Of a stretch of DNA of 64,000 nucleotides, positions 1 through 8,739 are shown in pieces (within the stretch, counting starts at the first letter, position 1; each line of letters starts with the position of its first letter). The position numbers and the translations under genes are program-made. The notes below the pieces were generated by a model, which saw nothing but the letters and a program-made list of their open reading frames with translations, had not been told where the DNA came from and made no database searches. The DNA is from Ignavibacteriales bacterium (GTDB lineage Bacteria > Bacteroidota > Ignavibacteria > Ignavibacteriales > Melioribacteraceae). Where the stretch lies: contig JACKAA010000002.1 of the NCBI GenBank assembly GCA_020635275.1, positions 682,001 to 746,000 on the forward strand, given 5' to 3'.

Positions 1-412
1 GATTTTTTATATGTTTTAAACTTGCAACACCACCTGCGCTCAAATCCTTACCACTCATAATTGATGCATCTAACTCTGCATTTCCTTCGTCATTAAGAAC
101 CGCACCTTTACCTGCGTTAAAAAGAGGAGAGTCTTCTAAAACTCTAATTACAGTTTCAACTGCATCCACAGCGGAACCATTATTTTCCAGAATTTCATAT
201 CCTAAATTCAGGGCTTCATTTATTTTATAAATATATTGTTCCTCTTCTTCCTTAGAATATCTGCCCTCATAAATAAATCCAGCGCCACCATGTAAAACCA
301 ATGCAAAATTAACCTTGTCGGTTTTAATATCATTATTCTTTATTTCTTTAACACAACCACTTACAAAAAGTGTGATGAAAAGAATAGTAATTTGTAGTAT
401 GGTTTTGATCAT
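1..412 (-). CDS. Isoaspartyl peptidase / plant-type L-asparaginase, lipoprotein (3' end cut by window edge)
   Basis: The start is inside the window and the gene runs off the left edge, so only 137 residues are visible. A lipoprotein signal ends in FVSGC with Cys20. The body shows family signatures of Ntn-hydrolase isoaspartyl peptidases: HGGAG at 41-45, the SAVDAVE helix at 80-86, GKGAV at 101-105 and ELDASIM at 113-119. In this family the precursor cleaves itself at an internal Thr and then hydrolyses asparagine or beta-aspartyl peptides; that Thr lies beyond the edge. The lipobox predicts an envelope location rather than the cytoplasmic location of E. coli IaaA. Confidence 0.85.
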   Translation of the reverse strand, partial: MIKTILQITILFITLFVSGCVKEIKNNDIKTDKVNFALVLHGGAGFIYEGRYSKEEEEQYIYKINEALNLGYEILENNGSAVDAVETVIRVLEDSPLFNAGKGAVLNDEGNAELDASIMSGKDLSAGGVASLKHIKN

Positions 413-701
413 AGAAAACTCCTTAAAATACTTCTATTAAAATTTAGTAATGAAATTATAAAAAGATTTTAACTGTCAACAAATTATATAGAAAAATAAT
501 TGGTATAATTTTATGTAACAATGTCACTTTATTTATCAAAAAATGCACTTATTATTATATAAAAACAAAAATTGTTGTTATAAAAGTATTGTTTTTAGTT
601 TAAAAACAAGATATTTAAATAAAAATCAGCAAAACTTTGGAACATATTTGATAATTCAAAAGTCTATATAGATATAAAATTTAATGAAAGGAAAAATTAT
701 C
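413..701. other. AT-rich divergent intergenic region
   Basis: This 289-bp spacer separates the asparaginase gene (leftward) from the small gene at 702 (rightward), so it should hold two promoters. No convincing pair of promoter boxes was found. The only clear structure is a 9-bp inverted repeat, TTGTTTTTA at 589-597 and TAAAAACAA at 601-609 with a 3-base loop. It could be an operator or a weak hairpin. Confidence 0.4.
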
Positions 702-944
702 ATGAATAAAAAGATAGATAATCCTTTATCTGAACTAATTAGTGATGAAATTTATGAAACCCTAGAAAGCAGGGGATTAATAAATAAGAAATCCGTTAGA
801 GATTACATGATAAGAAAAAGATTTGATACTTTGCGTCAAAAAGAAATTAGTGCCGGCGACGCAATAGAAAAAATCCAGGAAGATTATCCATATCTTCAGT
901 TTGACTCGATAAGGAAAATTATTTATAATAGACCAAGCTCCTAA
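702..944 (+). CDS. Small protein of unknown function
   Basis: I do not recognise this 80-residue protein. The reading frame opens at 684, but the ATG at 702 is preferred because GAAAGGA lies about 10 bases before it. The product is charged and helical, with RDYMIRKRF and a C-terminal stretch ending in IRKIIYN, and has no signal peptide, membrane segment or Cys. The alternating charged helices are compatible with a small DNA-binding or partner-binding protein, but nothing in the sequence proves that. It stands alone, 136 bp before the thioredoxin gene, so co-transcription is possible. Confidence 0.55.
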   Translation: MNKKIDNPLSELISDEIYETLESRGLINKKSVRDYMIRKRFDTLRQKEISAGDAIEKIQEDYPYLQFDSIRKIIYNRPSS

Positions 945-1080
945 GTAACTTATCCTTATTATCATGTTATTTTGATTTCTCTTAAATGAGATGAGAATAT
1001 TTACGTCCTTTTTTAGAAACCAACAGTAATTTTCTGCATCAAACCTTTTATAATCTAAAATAAAATTATAGGATATTAAA

Positions 1081-1428
1081 ATGACATTACCAACAAACTT
1101 AAATCATGTGGCAACTGCAGATGACTTACAAAAAATTATAAGTGAAAATGATAACGTTATGGTTTGCTGCGGAAGAATGGGTCCGATGTGTGTACCTGTT
1201 TATGGAATAATGGAAGAAATACAAAATGAGTATAACCACGTTAAATTTTATGATATGGCTTTTGATAGTCCGGAAGCACACATAATCAGAAACTTACCTG
1301 AATGCCAAGGCTTTGCCGGATTACCATTTACAGTGTATTACAAAAATGGAAAAGTTGCCAAAGCTACATCCAGCATTCAAGATATGGATCAAGTAACAGA
1401 TATTTTAAATAATGAGTTTGCAAAATAA
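1081..1428 (+). CDS. Thioredoxin-fold protein with a displaced active-site motif
   Basis: This 115-residue protein has a thioredoxin layout: an N-terminal helix, a central strand carrying the active-site loop, and the cis-proline segment GLPFTVYYKNGK. The usual WCGPC is replaced by CCGRMGPMC, with Cys29, Cys30 and Cys37. Aligning Cys37 with the resolving Cys puts Gly34 where the nucleophilic Cys should be, so any disulfide would have to use Cys29 or Cys30. The stop codon touches the ATG of trxB, so the pair is translationally linked and TrxB is the likely reductant. The general appearance recalls the divergent thioredoxins of anaerobes; that is family memory, not an alignment. Confidence 0.8.
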   Translation: MTLPTNLNHVATADDLQKIISENDNVMVCCGRMGPMCVPVYGIMEEIQNEYNHVKFYDMAFDSPEAHIIRNLPECQGFAGLPFTVYYKNGKVAKATSSIQDMDQVTDILNNEFAK

Positions 1429-2370
1429 ATGGAAAATAAATTTGATGTTATTGTAATTGGTGGCGGACCCGCTGGATTGACTGCTGGTATTTATTTATCG
1501 AGAGCAAAACAAAAAACTCTAATTTTAAATGAGGGAACAGCTGGCGGCCAGATGGTTTTAACTCACGAGATTGCTAATTATCCTGGAGTTGAAAACATTA
1601 ATGGTTATCAGCTTTCATCAATAATGAGAAAGCAGGCAGAATCTTTTGGGTGTAAGGTTAGGTCGAATGTTAAAATTACCGTTCTAAATATTGATGGTGA
1701 AGAAAAATCAGTTGAAGTAAATGGTAAAGAAACCTTTTTTGCTGATGCTGTAATTTTGGCAACGGGCGGAAGATCAAGAACAATAGGCGCGCCAGGAGAA
1801 GATAAATTTAAAGGTATGGGAATTTCTTACTGTGCAACTTGTGATGGAGATTTCTTTCAGGATAAAAATATAATAGTTGTGGGCGGGGGAAACTCAGCTC
1901 TTGAAGAAGCTGTTTCATTAACTAAATATGCAAGTAATGTTACAGTTGTTCATCAGTTTGATCACTTTCAAGCTTTTGAAAGCGCAATACAGGAAGCAAA
2001 AGATAATCCCAAAATTAATTTTATTATGGAATCTGAAATTCAAGAATTTATTGGTGATCAAACTCTGAAAAAAGTAATTATTAAAAATATGCGCACTGGC
2101 GAAATGAGTGAAAAAGAAATAGATGGTGTGTTTATTTTAATTGGTTATATTCCTAGCACAGAAAAAGTAAAAGGCATTGTTGAGCTAAACGAAAGAAATG
2201 AAATTATCACAGATGAAAATTTAGCGACTAACATTCCCGGGGTTTTTGCAGCAGGTGATTCTCGAGCTAAAAGATATCGTCAAGTAACCACAGCTGTTAG
2301 CGATGGTACAATTGCGGCGCTTGCATCTATTGATTATATTCAACAATCTAAAAGTAAAGAATTAGTATAA
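1429..2370 (+). CDS. trxB: Thioredoxin-disulfide reductase
   Basis: This 313-residue FAD/NADPH flavoprotein is normal in length for the family. It carries the FAD dinucleotide motif GGGPAGLTAG near residue 11, the redox-active CATC at 135-138, the NADPH-binding GGGNSALEEA near 162, and the C-terminal FAD segment GVFAAGDSR. It passes electrons from NADPH to a small thiol protein. It starts directly after the stop of the thioredoxin-fold gene, with no spacer, so that atypical protein is its probable partner. A terminator follows at once. Confidence 0.96.
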   Translation: MENKFDVIVIGGGPAGLTAGIYLSRAKQKTLILNEGTAGGQMVLTHEIANYPGVENINGYQLSSIMRKQAESFGCKVRSNVKITVLNIDGEEKSVEVNGKETFFADAVILATGGRSRTIGAPGEDKFKGMGISYCATCDGDFFQDKNIIVVGGGNSALEEAVSLTKYASNVTVVHQFDHFQAFESAIQEAKDNPKINFIMESEIQEFIGDQTLKKVIIKNMRTGEMSEKEIDGVFILIGYIPSTEKVKGIVELNERNEIITDENLATNIPGVFAAGDSRAKRYRQVTTAVSDGTIAALASIDYIQQSKSKELV

Positions 2371-2377
2371 ATAAAAA

Positions 2378-2402
2378 AGCTACCTTGTTAAGGTGGCTTT
2401 TA
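2378..2402. terminator. Rho-independent terminator between convergent genes
   Basis: AGCTACCTT at 2378-2386 pairs with AAGGTGGCT at 2390-2398 (one T-G pair) around the loop GTT. A T run follows on the plus strand and an A run precedes it, so it can end both trxB and the converging AraC-type gene. Confidence 0.85.
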
Positions 2403-3290
2403 ATTTAAATTGTTTCTTCTAAAATCCATTGGACTTACTCCAACCTCTTTCTTAAACAACCTAGAAAAATATGGTGGATTCTCAAATCCAATTTGGTAAG
2501 CTATTTCATTAATATTTTTATTTCCATCGAGAAGCAGGTTTTTCGCCTCATTTATTAAATGTAAATGAATAAGATCAAGAGCCGTCTTACCTGTTTCTTG
2601 TTTTAATAAATCGCTTAAGTATTTTGGCGACAGATTAAGTTGCTCTGCTAAATACTTAACAGTTGGTAAGCCCAACCCTAACGCTTTTTGTTTTTCCAAA
2701 TACTCACTTAAAGACTTATTAAACTTTGAAATCGTTACCCCAGATATAGGCTTGCGATCGATAAATTGTCTCTTGTAAAATCTCTGAGCATATTTCAGCA
2801 TTGAGTCTAGATGCGAAAGAATAATAGATTTACTAAATTCATCTGGATTATTATTGTACTCACTTTCCATTTTGTGAAACAATGACCACATTACTTCTTT
2901 CTCTTTAGGAGTAAGATGAAGAGCTTCATTTATTTCATAATCAAAAAAATTATATTTTTTAATTTCATTATGAATTGGATGGCCTAAAAAATAATCCTCA
3001 TGAATATAAATAGTGAATCCAACCTCATTAATAACCACATCATGAATTGTTAATTTTTGTCTAGGACTCAAGAAATACATGAAACCCTTATCACTATCGT
3101 ACTTGGTTTTTCCATACCAAAATTCGCCGCTTTCTATTTTCTTAAAGCAAATAGTATAGAAGTCGTAAGTCAATTCTTTGTTCTTTAAAAGTTCACTACT
3201 GCAATCAAATTGAATTAATCCTAATAATGGATTCTCTGGAGTTGGAGCGCTCATAAACTCAAATAAATCACTTATACTTTTAAAATGCAT
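2400..3290 (-). CDS. AraC-family transcriptional regulator
   Basis: The last 100 residues of this 296-residue protein form the double helix-turn-helix of AraC regulators: VKYLAEQLNLSPKYLSDLLK is the first and INEIAYQIGFENPPYFSRLF the second, ending in the usual SPMDFR. The N-terminal 180 residues resemble the sensing domain common in AraC proteins of Bacteroidota, but without an obvious ligand motif. It is the last gene of a leftward set (aldo/keto reductase, DUF2255, cupin, this gene) with gaps of 64 bp or less, so it probably controls that set in response to an electrophile or oxidant. Confidence 0.93.
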   Translation of the reverse strand: MHFKSISDLFEFMSAPTPENPLLGLIQFDCSSELLKNKELTYDFYTICFKKIESGEFWYGKTKYDSDKGFMYFLSPRQKLTIHDVVINEVGFTIYIHEDYFLGHPIHNEIKKYNFFDYEINEALHLTPKEKEVMWSLFHKMESEYNNNPDEFSKSIILSHLDSMLKYAQRFYKRQFIDRKPISGVTISKFNKSLSEYLEKQKALGLGLPTVKYLAEQLNLSPKYLSDLLKQETGKTALDLIHLHLINEAKNLLLDGNKNINEIAYQIGFENPPYFSRLFKKEVGVSPMDFRRNNLN

Positions 3291-3354
3291 TTAATTAACT
3301 CTCATATTAACGATAATTTACAACATTGTTTTTTATTATACAAAAACAATTGCT

Positions 3355-3750
3355 TTATTTAAAATATTGTTCATCGGAAACTTTTTCCATCCAATCTACG
3401 GCTTTCCCATCTTTCTCTTCTTGAATAGCAATATGACTCATTGCTTTATTAGCTGAAGCTCCATGCCAATGTTTTTCTTCAGGTTCGAACCAAACAACAT
3501 CTCCAGGATGTATTTCTTCAATTGGTCCGTCTTCGCGCTGTGCCCAGCCTAGACCAGAAATAATAATAATTGTTTGTCCAGCAGGATGAGTGTGCCATGC
3601 CGTTCTTGCGGCGGGTTCAAAGGTCACTAAAGCACCCGCTCCATGAGTTATATCTTTCTTTGCATATAGAGGATCTATTCTTACATTTCCTGTAAACCAA
3701 TCTTCTGGTCCCCTCATAGAAGGTAGTTTTTCGTTTCTTATAATTTGCAT
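3355..3750 (-). CDS. Cupin protein of the Mn-dependent hydroxynitrile-lyase-like type
   Basis: This single-domain cupin has 131 residues, the same length as the bacterial cupin hydroxynitrile lyases. Metal ligands are visible: His53 and His55 in WHTHP, Gln59 in AGQT, and His94 in EEKHWH, the 53/55/59/94 set I recall for the Granulicella enzyme. The second cupin motif HPGDVVWFEP is also present. Many such proteins are annotated only as quercetin-like cupins, so lyase activity is not proven. The gene sits between DUF2255 and the AraC regulator, which suggests a role in detoxification. Confidence 0.85.
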   Translation of the reverse strand: MQIIRNEKLPSMRGPEDWFTGNVRIDPLYAKKDITHGAGALVTFEPAARTAWHTHPAGQTIIIISGLGWAQREDGPIEEIHPGDVVWFEPEEKHWHGASANKAMSHIAIQEEKDGKAVDWMEKVSDEQYFK

Positions 3751-3771
3751 TTTATTTTTCCTTATAAATCT

Positions 3772-4152
3772 TTAGTTCTTTTTAATAATTTTAACAGTTG
3801 CCGAACGAGCTCGAACACTTATCATAGAGGTTAGATAAGGACTTGATGAATATTTCATTTTATAAGCATCATCAATTAACTTTTGAATGCTATCATTTAT
3901 ATCAACTTGTTCGAAATTAACTTCAAATTCCATCTCAGCGGCCTTTATCTTTCCAGATTTTTGTTTTACAGCAGAACTATACCAACTAGAATTTTTACCA
4001 TTATAAGCACGCACAAAAAGTTCATCATTTACAATAACTGACCAAATCCATGTTAGTGTTCCATATGTCTTTCCATCTTCACGAAAAGGGGCTATATATA
4101 AATCATCACTATTTTTTATTTTGTTCAATTTTTCTTTATTCCATTCACTCAT
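3772..4152 (-). CDS. DUF2255 family protein
   Basis: The 126-residue product matches the DUF2255 pattern: an early IAPFREDGKTYGTLTWIWSV stretch, then ELFVRAYNGKNSSWY and a C-terminal IDDAYKMKY. The family has a split-barrel fold related to flavin/F420-type proteins, but its function is unknown. There is no signal peptide or Cys. It lies 21 bp upstream of the cupin gene and 38 bp downstream of the aldo/keto reductase gene, so the three are probably one transcript. Confidence 0.8.
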   Translation of the reverse strand: MSEWNKEKLNKIKNSDDLYIAPFREDGKTYGTLTWIWSVIVNDELFVRAYNGKNSSWYSSAVKQKSGKIKAAEMEFEVNFEQVDINDSIQKLIDDAYKMKYSSSPYLTSMISVRARSATVKIIKKN

Positions 4153-4190
4153 TTTAATTTCTCTAATTATTATTTATTTGTAAAAACAGA

Positions 4191-5051
4191 TTATTTTTGA
4201 GCATATACAGGAAACATGCTCGCCTCTCCGTAATCTTTAATTTGTTCCATATTAAGTAAAATATTCATATCATCTTCTGAAATTTCAAAATCCACATCTG
4301 CATTATTTTTCATGTGAACTGGATTAGCTGTTTTAGGTATCGGAAGTAAATCAAGTTGTAAACAATATCTAATTCCTAATTGTGGAACAGAGACATTATA
4401 TTTGTTTGCCATTTCAACAACTTTTTCGTTCTTAAATAATTCGCCATGTCCAATAGGTGAATATGCTTCAACTAGAATATTATTCTCTTTGTTATAATCA
4501 ATAAGCGCTTTAGGTGTATTTGTAATATGTGTTAAAATTTGATTTACCATTGGTTTTACTGAGCAAGATTCAAGAATGTTATCAATGTCTGCTTTTTCAA
4601 AATTTGAAATTCCGATTGATTTAAGTTTTCCAGCTTTGTAAGCTTCTTCAAGTGCTCTCCAAGCTTCTCGATTTCCTTCGAAGTGAGGCTCATCTTTTAG
4701 AAATTCCATCCAAGGTTTTGGACTATGAATAATCATTAAATCAATATAATCTAGATCTAATGTTTTGAGTGAATTATCAATCAATGAAACAGCATCTTTA
4801 TAAGTCTTTGCTTCAGCAGCAAGTTTTGTTGTTACAAATAATTCATCTCTTTTGAGACCACAATCTTTTAATCCTTTTCCTACACCATTTTCATTTTGAT
4901 AGGCTTGAGCAGTATCAATATGTCTATAGCCAATTTCCGCAGCATCTTTTACTGCTTTAACGGAATCGTTGTCATTTATAAACCAAGTTCCAAGACCTAA
5001 CTTTGGAATTTCAACTCCATTTGATAATCTAAATTTTTCTTCTAGGATCAT
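4191..5051 (-). CDS. Aldo/keto reductase
   Basis: This 286-residue NADPH-dependent oxidoreductase belongs to the AKR superfamily ((beta/alpha)8 barrel). Catalytic residues are visible: Asp46 and Tyr51 in HIDTAQAYQNE, Lys76 in VTTKLA, and His109 in IIHSP. The cofactor-binding end includes PIPKTANPVHMKNN. A strong ribosome binding site, GGGAGGAG, lies on the minus strand at 5068-5061, nine bases before the start. It is first in the leftward cluster with DUF2255, cupin and AraC, and such enzymes reduce reactive aldehydes and ketones. The exact substrate is unknown. Confidence 0.95.
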   Translation of the reverse strand: MILEEKFRLSNGVEIPKLGLGTWFINDNDSVKAVKDAAEIGYRHIDTAQAYQNENGVGKGLKDCGLKRDELFVTTKLAAEAKTYKDAVSLIDNSLKTLDLDYIDLMIIHSPKPWMEFLKDEPHFEGNREAWRALEEAYKAGKLKSIGISNFEKADIDNILESCSVKPMVNQILTHITNTPKALIDYNKENNILVEAYSPIGHGELFKNEKVVEMANKYNVSVPQLGIRYCLQLDLLPIPKTANPVHMKNNADVDFEISEDDMNILLNMEQIKDYGEASMFPVYAQK

Positions 5052-5266
5052 ATTAATAATCTCCTCCCATTTTTTTTGATAACTTTAATTTAATTTTTTT
5101 ATGATCGTAATTTAAGTATTCAATCACTATTGAAATTATACAAAAGGCGGTAATAATGATACGTTTTACTGAAATTTAACAGAGTAGAGCAAATATTAAG
5201 AAATTAAAAAAATATTGAAGGGTTTTTCAGGAAAATCGGCCTCAAAAATGGGGCAGATAATTTTAA

Positions 5267-7672
5267 TTAAATTATTTTTAAACTTTCTCCTTTTAATAAC
5301 GAAATTTTCTTTTCAACCCCATTTAAAGTTATTGTTGTTTCGCCTCCCTTTTCAGAATAAACATTACAAGAAATAACTTTTTTATTTTCCCACTCAAAAG
5401 AAACCTCAAATCCTCCTCGTGCTTTAACACCATTTATTTTTCCGTTTTTCCAGGCATCCGGTAAAGCTGGCAGTAACTCAACGCTACTTTCATCTGACTG
5501 AATCAACATTTCTAAAACACCAGCAGCACCTCCAAAATTTCCATCAATTTGAAACGGTGGGTGAGCATCTAGCAAATTTGGATATGTTCCTCCACCTTTG
5601 CTGTAATTGGTTTCTAAGCCAGAGGGATCTACATATGATAAAAGTTCTTGGTATAATTTATAAGCTCTGTTTCCATCTTTTAAACGTGCCCATAAATTAA
5701 TTCTCCAACCCTGTGACCAGCCAGTACTTTTATCACCCTTAATGTTTAATGTAGTTTTACAAGCTTCTGCTAACTCGGGTGTTTTTTCTGGAGAAATATG
5801 ATGCCCGGGATGAAGGCCAAATAAATGTGATTGATGACGATGCTGCGGTTCCGCATCTTCCCAATCATAATACCACTCTTGCAAATTTCCTTTACTTCCT
5901 ACTTGATATGGGTAAAGTCTTTTTAAAGTACTTTTTAAGGAGTCAGAAAAACCCGTATCAATTTGTAAAATTTCAGAAGACCTAATTGTTCCATTGAACA
6001 ATTCACGAATCATTGCTAGATCGGCTGTTGCACCGTATAAAGTAGCACCGCTATAGTTTTTGTGTAAATATAAATTTTCTGGAGATGTAGATGGTGCAGT
6101 AACCAAATATCCACTTTTATCTTCAACAAGCCAATTGATGCAAAACTCGGAAGCACCTTTCATTAATGGGTAAGCATAGTCTTTTAAAAGTGTGTCGTCT
6201 TTTGTAAAAAGATAGTGTTCCCATAAATGTGTGCTTAACCAAGCCCCGCCCATATTCCAATTTGCCCAAACAGGATGTCCTTTTCCAAAATCACCGACAG
6301 GATTACTCATTGCCCAAATATCTGAATTATGTGCAACGCACCAGCCTTTATCTACTCCATAAAAAGTCTTTGCAGTAACCTCGCCAGTCTTAGATACATT
6401 TTTAATAAAACCTAAAAGTGGTTTATGCAGATCAGAGAGATTGGCTGTTTCCGCTAACCAATAGTTTTCTTCAGCATTTATATTTACTGTGTAATTGCTG
6501 CTCCAAGGTGGGCGCATATATGGATTCCAAATTCCTTGTAAATTAGCTGGAACACTTGGAGTTCTTGAGCTTGAAATAAGTAAATATCTTCCAAAGTGAA
6601 AGTATAATTCTTCTAATCCTAAATCAGTTTCTCTGGTTGTAAAATATTTTTTTAATCTCTCATCTGTTGGCAAAGAGCTGGTATCTGCCGATTGTAATTG
6701 AAATGAAAGTCGATTAAAAAATGAATGGTAATCATTTAAGTGATTTTCTTTTAATTCGTTATATGTTTTTAAGCTTGCTTTCTCTAATTGGCTTGATGCT
6801 AACTTTAAATTATTTCTTCCATCTTTAGCCGGATCTTTATCATATCCGTTAAAGCTTGTTGCTATTGAGATTAAAACTTCTGCTGTTGTTGCATTAAGAA
6901 TATTAAGAGAAGAATCTGTTGTTGAAATTTTACCATCGGTTGAATTTACTTTGATTATGCTTGTAAATCTTGTTCCCCTATTCTCATCAAACATTACAGC
7001 ATTCTCCATATCGCCTCTGTAACTTGGTTCAGCGTGGTAAGGAGCGTACCCATTTACGATAAGTGAGCTGTTGTTTGCAGCAAGATTATACTTCAATAAA
7101 CTATTAAACATTAAGGAAAAATCAATAGGAGCATTGCCTGAACTTTTTATTCTTATTGTTATTACGCTGTCTGGGTTTGAAACGAAATACTCTTTACTAA
7201 TTTTATTCTCATTAACGTTGTAATTAATATTAGCAACAGCATTAGTAATGTTTAACTCTCTGTAATAATTAGAAACAGTTCCATTGTTATTATGTTTTAT
7301 AAATAAGTTACCCAAAGGGGCATAAGATTGTGAGAAAGATCCTTGAATAAATCTATTTAATGAATCAGCTTTTTTGTAATCTTCGTTAAATAAAGCTTCT
7401 CTAATTTCAGGAATATATTTATGTGCTTCCTTATTCATATGTGGATCAACTGGTTCTCCCGACCAAAGAGTTAGATCGTTAAGAAAAATAGTGTCAACCT
7501 CTGCACCGCCAAAAACAGTTGCCCCAACTTTTCCATTTCCCAAAACAAAAGCTTCTTCAAAAAAATGTGCTGGTTTGTTATACCATAGCTTATAATTTGG
7601 ATTTTCTTTATCGACTTTATTACTGCATGAAATAGTAATAAAACATATAATGATTAGAAAAATATTTTTCAT
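5267..7672 (-). CDS. GH95-family glycoside hydrolase, lipoprotein (alpha-L-fucosidase or alpha-L-galactosidase type)
   Basis: This 801-residue protein has a lipobox ending FITISC (Cys16) and begins with the GH95 signature LWYNKPAHFFEEAFVLGNG. Motifs that hold the catalytic residues in bifidobacterial AfcA are present: the NIN pair near residue 396, LQEW with the acid Glu near 597, and QIDGNFGG near 709. HQSHLFGLHPGHH lies shortly after the LQEW segment. The family removes alpha-1,2-linked L-fucose, or L-galactose, by inversion. It follows the BASS transporter gene by 14 bp, so the two are probably co-transcribed. No SusC/SusD pair is nearby, which is unusual if it belongs to a polysaccharide locus. 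Confidence 0.93.
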   Translation of the reverse strand: MKNIFLIIICFITISCSNKVDKENPNYKLWYNKPAHFFEEAFVLGNGKVGATVFGGAEVDTIFLNDLTLWSGEPVDPHMNKEAHKYIPEIREALFNEDYKKADSLNRFIQGSFSQSYAPLGNLFIKHNNNGTVSNYYRELNITNAVANINYNVNENKISKEYFVSNPDSVITIRIKSSGNAPIDFSLMFNSLLKYNLAANNSSLIVNGYAPYHAEPSYRGDMENAVMFDENRGTRFTSIIKVNSTDGKISTTDSSLNILNATTAEVLISIATSFNGYDKDPAKDGRNNLKLASSQLEKASLKTYNELKENHLNDYHSFFNRLSFQLQSADTSSLPTDERLKKYFTTRETDLGLEELYFHFGRYLLISSSRTPSVPANLQGIWNPYMRPPWSSNYTVNINAEENYWLAETANLSDLHKPLLGFIKNVSKTGEVTAKTFYGVDKGWCVAHNSDIWAMSNPVGDFGKGHPVWANWNMGGAWLSTHLWEHYLFTKDDTLLKDYAYPLMKGASEFCINWLVEDKSGYLVTAPSTSPENLYLHKNYSGATLYGATADLAMIRELFNGTIRSSEILQIDTGFSDSLKSTLKRLYPYQVGSKGNLQEWYYDWEDAEPQHRHQSHLFGLHPGHHISPEKTPELAEACKTTLNIKGDKSTGWSQGWRINLWARLKDGNRAYKLYQELLSYVDPSGLETNYSKGGGTYPNLLDAHPPFQIDGNFGGAAGVLEMLIQSDESSVELLPALPDAWKNGKINGVKARGGFEVSFEWENKKVISCNVYSEKGGETTITLNGVEKKISLLKGESLKII

Positions 7673-7686
7673 TATGTTCCAAAGGT

Positions 7687-8541
7687 TTATTTATTTTTGT
7701 GTAGTTGCCAAGAAATATAAATATTCTGAAAAAGTATATAAAATACAGGGCCCAAAACAGCTAAAGGACTAATAAATGTTAGTGCAACCCAAACAGTAAA
7801 TCCATTATTTTTTTGACCAAGTGATTGTCCGCCTTCTACTCTAAGATTCTTTGGAACAACAAACTTTCCGGCATTAAAAAAAAACACACAAAGCAAAAAA
7901 GAAAAAAGTGCTATTTGATAAATTATTGGATCAGAAAAACTCATGTTTTGCTGAATGTAATAACTTGCTTTTGAAGTACCAAGGTTGATATTTAATACTA
8001 ATATGTAGAAGACATATTTGTTGAAGCCGGCAAGAACAGTTTTTAGCTTATTTGAAAAATGTTTTATTATAAGTGATAATGCATATGGAATAAGAAAAAC
8101 TGTCGCAACAGGAAACAACACATCAGAAACCGATATTGATGAGGAATTATTTAGTATTTCAGGAATAAGAAACGGCAGAATAAAAGCTATAGTAAAGTTT
8201 GTGACTAAAATGGAAATGACGGTATACTCTATTTTTCCTTTTAATAGATTTACAATTACTGGCGATGCAATGGCTGTTGGAGCAATTGCCGTAATAAAAA
8301 CAATTTGTGATAATTCTAAATTAAACGGTCTTATTAAGAGATAAGATATAATTGGAACAAACAAATTTATTAGTAAAATATAAATATGACTTTTTGTAAA
8401 ATGTTCTTTTTTAACATCCATTTTAATAAATGAAAAAAACAACATTATCATAAGTAAGTATTTAATTAAAAAAGAAAAAGAGTGGGTGAAAGGGAAAAAA
8501 ATTCCGATTGAAATAGTTGCAATAAGAAAAAGGGTCTTCAT
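7687..8541 (-). CDS. BASS-family (bile acid:sodium symporter-like) membrane protein
   Basis: This 284-residue, highly hydrophobic protein has eight or nine membrane segments. The crossover region FITAIAPTAIASPVIVNLLKG resembles the discontinuous helix of BASS transporters, which move organic acids with sodium. The C-terminal third has a second segment pair, LFSFLLCVFFFNAGKF and FTVWVALTFISPLAVLGPVF. It leads the transcript containing the GH95 enzyme. The substrate cannot be read from the sequence; the neighbour hints at a sugar-derived acid, but that is weak inference. Confidence 0.8.
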   Translation of the reverse strand: MKTLFLIATISIGIFFPFTHSFSFLIKYLLMIMLFFSFIKMDVKKEHFTKSHIYILLINLFVPIISYLLIRPFNLELSQIVFITAIAPTAIASPVIVNLLKGKIEYTVISILVTNFTIAFILPFLIPEILNNSSSISVSDVLFPVATVFLIPYALSLIIKHFSNKLKTVLAGFNKYVFYILVLNINLGTSKASYYIQQNMSFSDPIIYQIALFSFLLCVFFFNAGKFVVPKNLRVEGGQSLGQKNNGFTVWVALTFISPLAVLGPVFYILFQNIYISWQLHKNK

Positions 8542-8684
8542 TAAGTATAATAATTGAATTTAATTTAAAAATTAACTTACAATAAAAATTAAAAAAATTT
8601 TCAAACTTTTAGCTTCTTTATGCATCTTATCGTTAAAAAATTATAAAAAGACAAAAAATCTTAATTTTATTAGGAACTAACATG

Positions 8685-8726
8685 TATAATTTCTATTTTT
8701 GCAACTAATTTAGTTAACTAGTTAAC
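8685..8726 (+). promoter_or_regulatory. Candidate promoter and MarR operator of the RND efflux operon
   Basis: A TATAAT hexamer at 8685-8690 and a TATTTTTG box at 8694-8701 (fits TAnnTTTG) are alternative -10/-7 elements. They are followed by a perfect 14-bp palindrome, GTTAACTAGTTAAC, at 8713-8726, only 13 bases before the marR start. A bound MarR dimer here would cover the likely transcription start, as expected for autorepression. The palindrome is directly seen; the promoter boxes are less certain. Confidence 0.65.
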
Positions 8727-8739
8727 CAATTTATAAAAA

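Noticed and set aside
5052..5266. Possible terminator after the GH95 gene
   Set aside because: No stem followed by a T run could be found in the minus direction.
8018..8344. Open frame on the plus strand within the BASS transporter gene
   Set aside because: It lies opposite a clear membrane protein, has no family motif and no ribosome site; it is a shadow frame.
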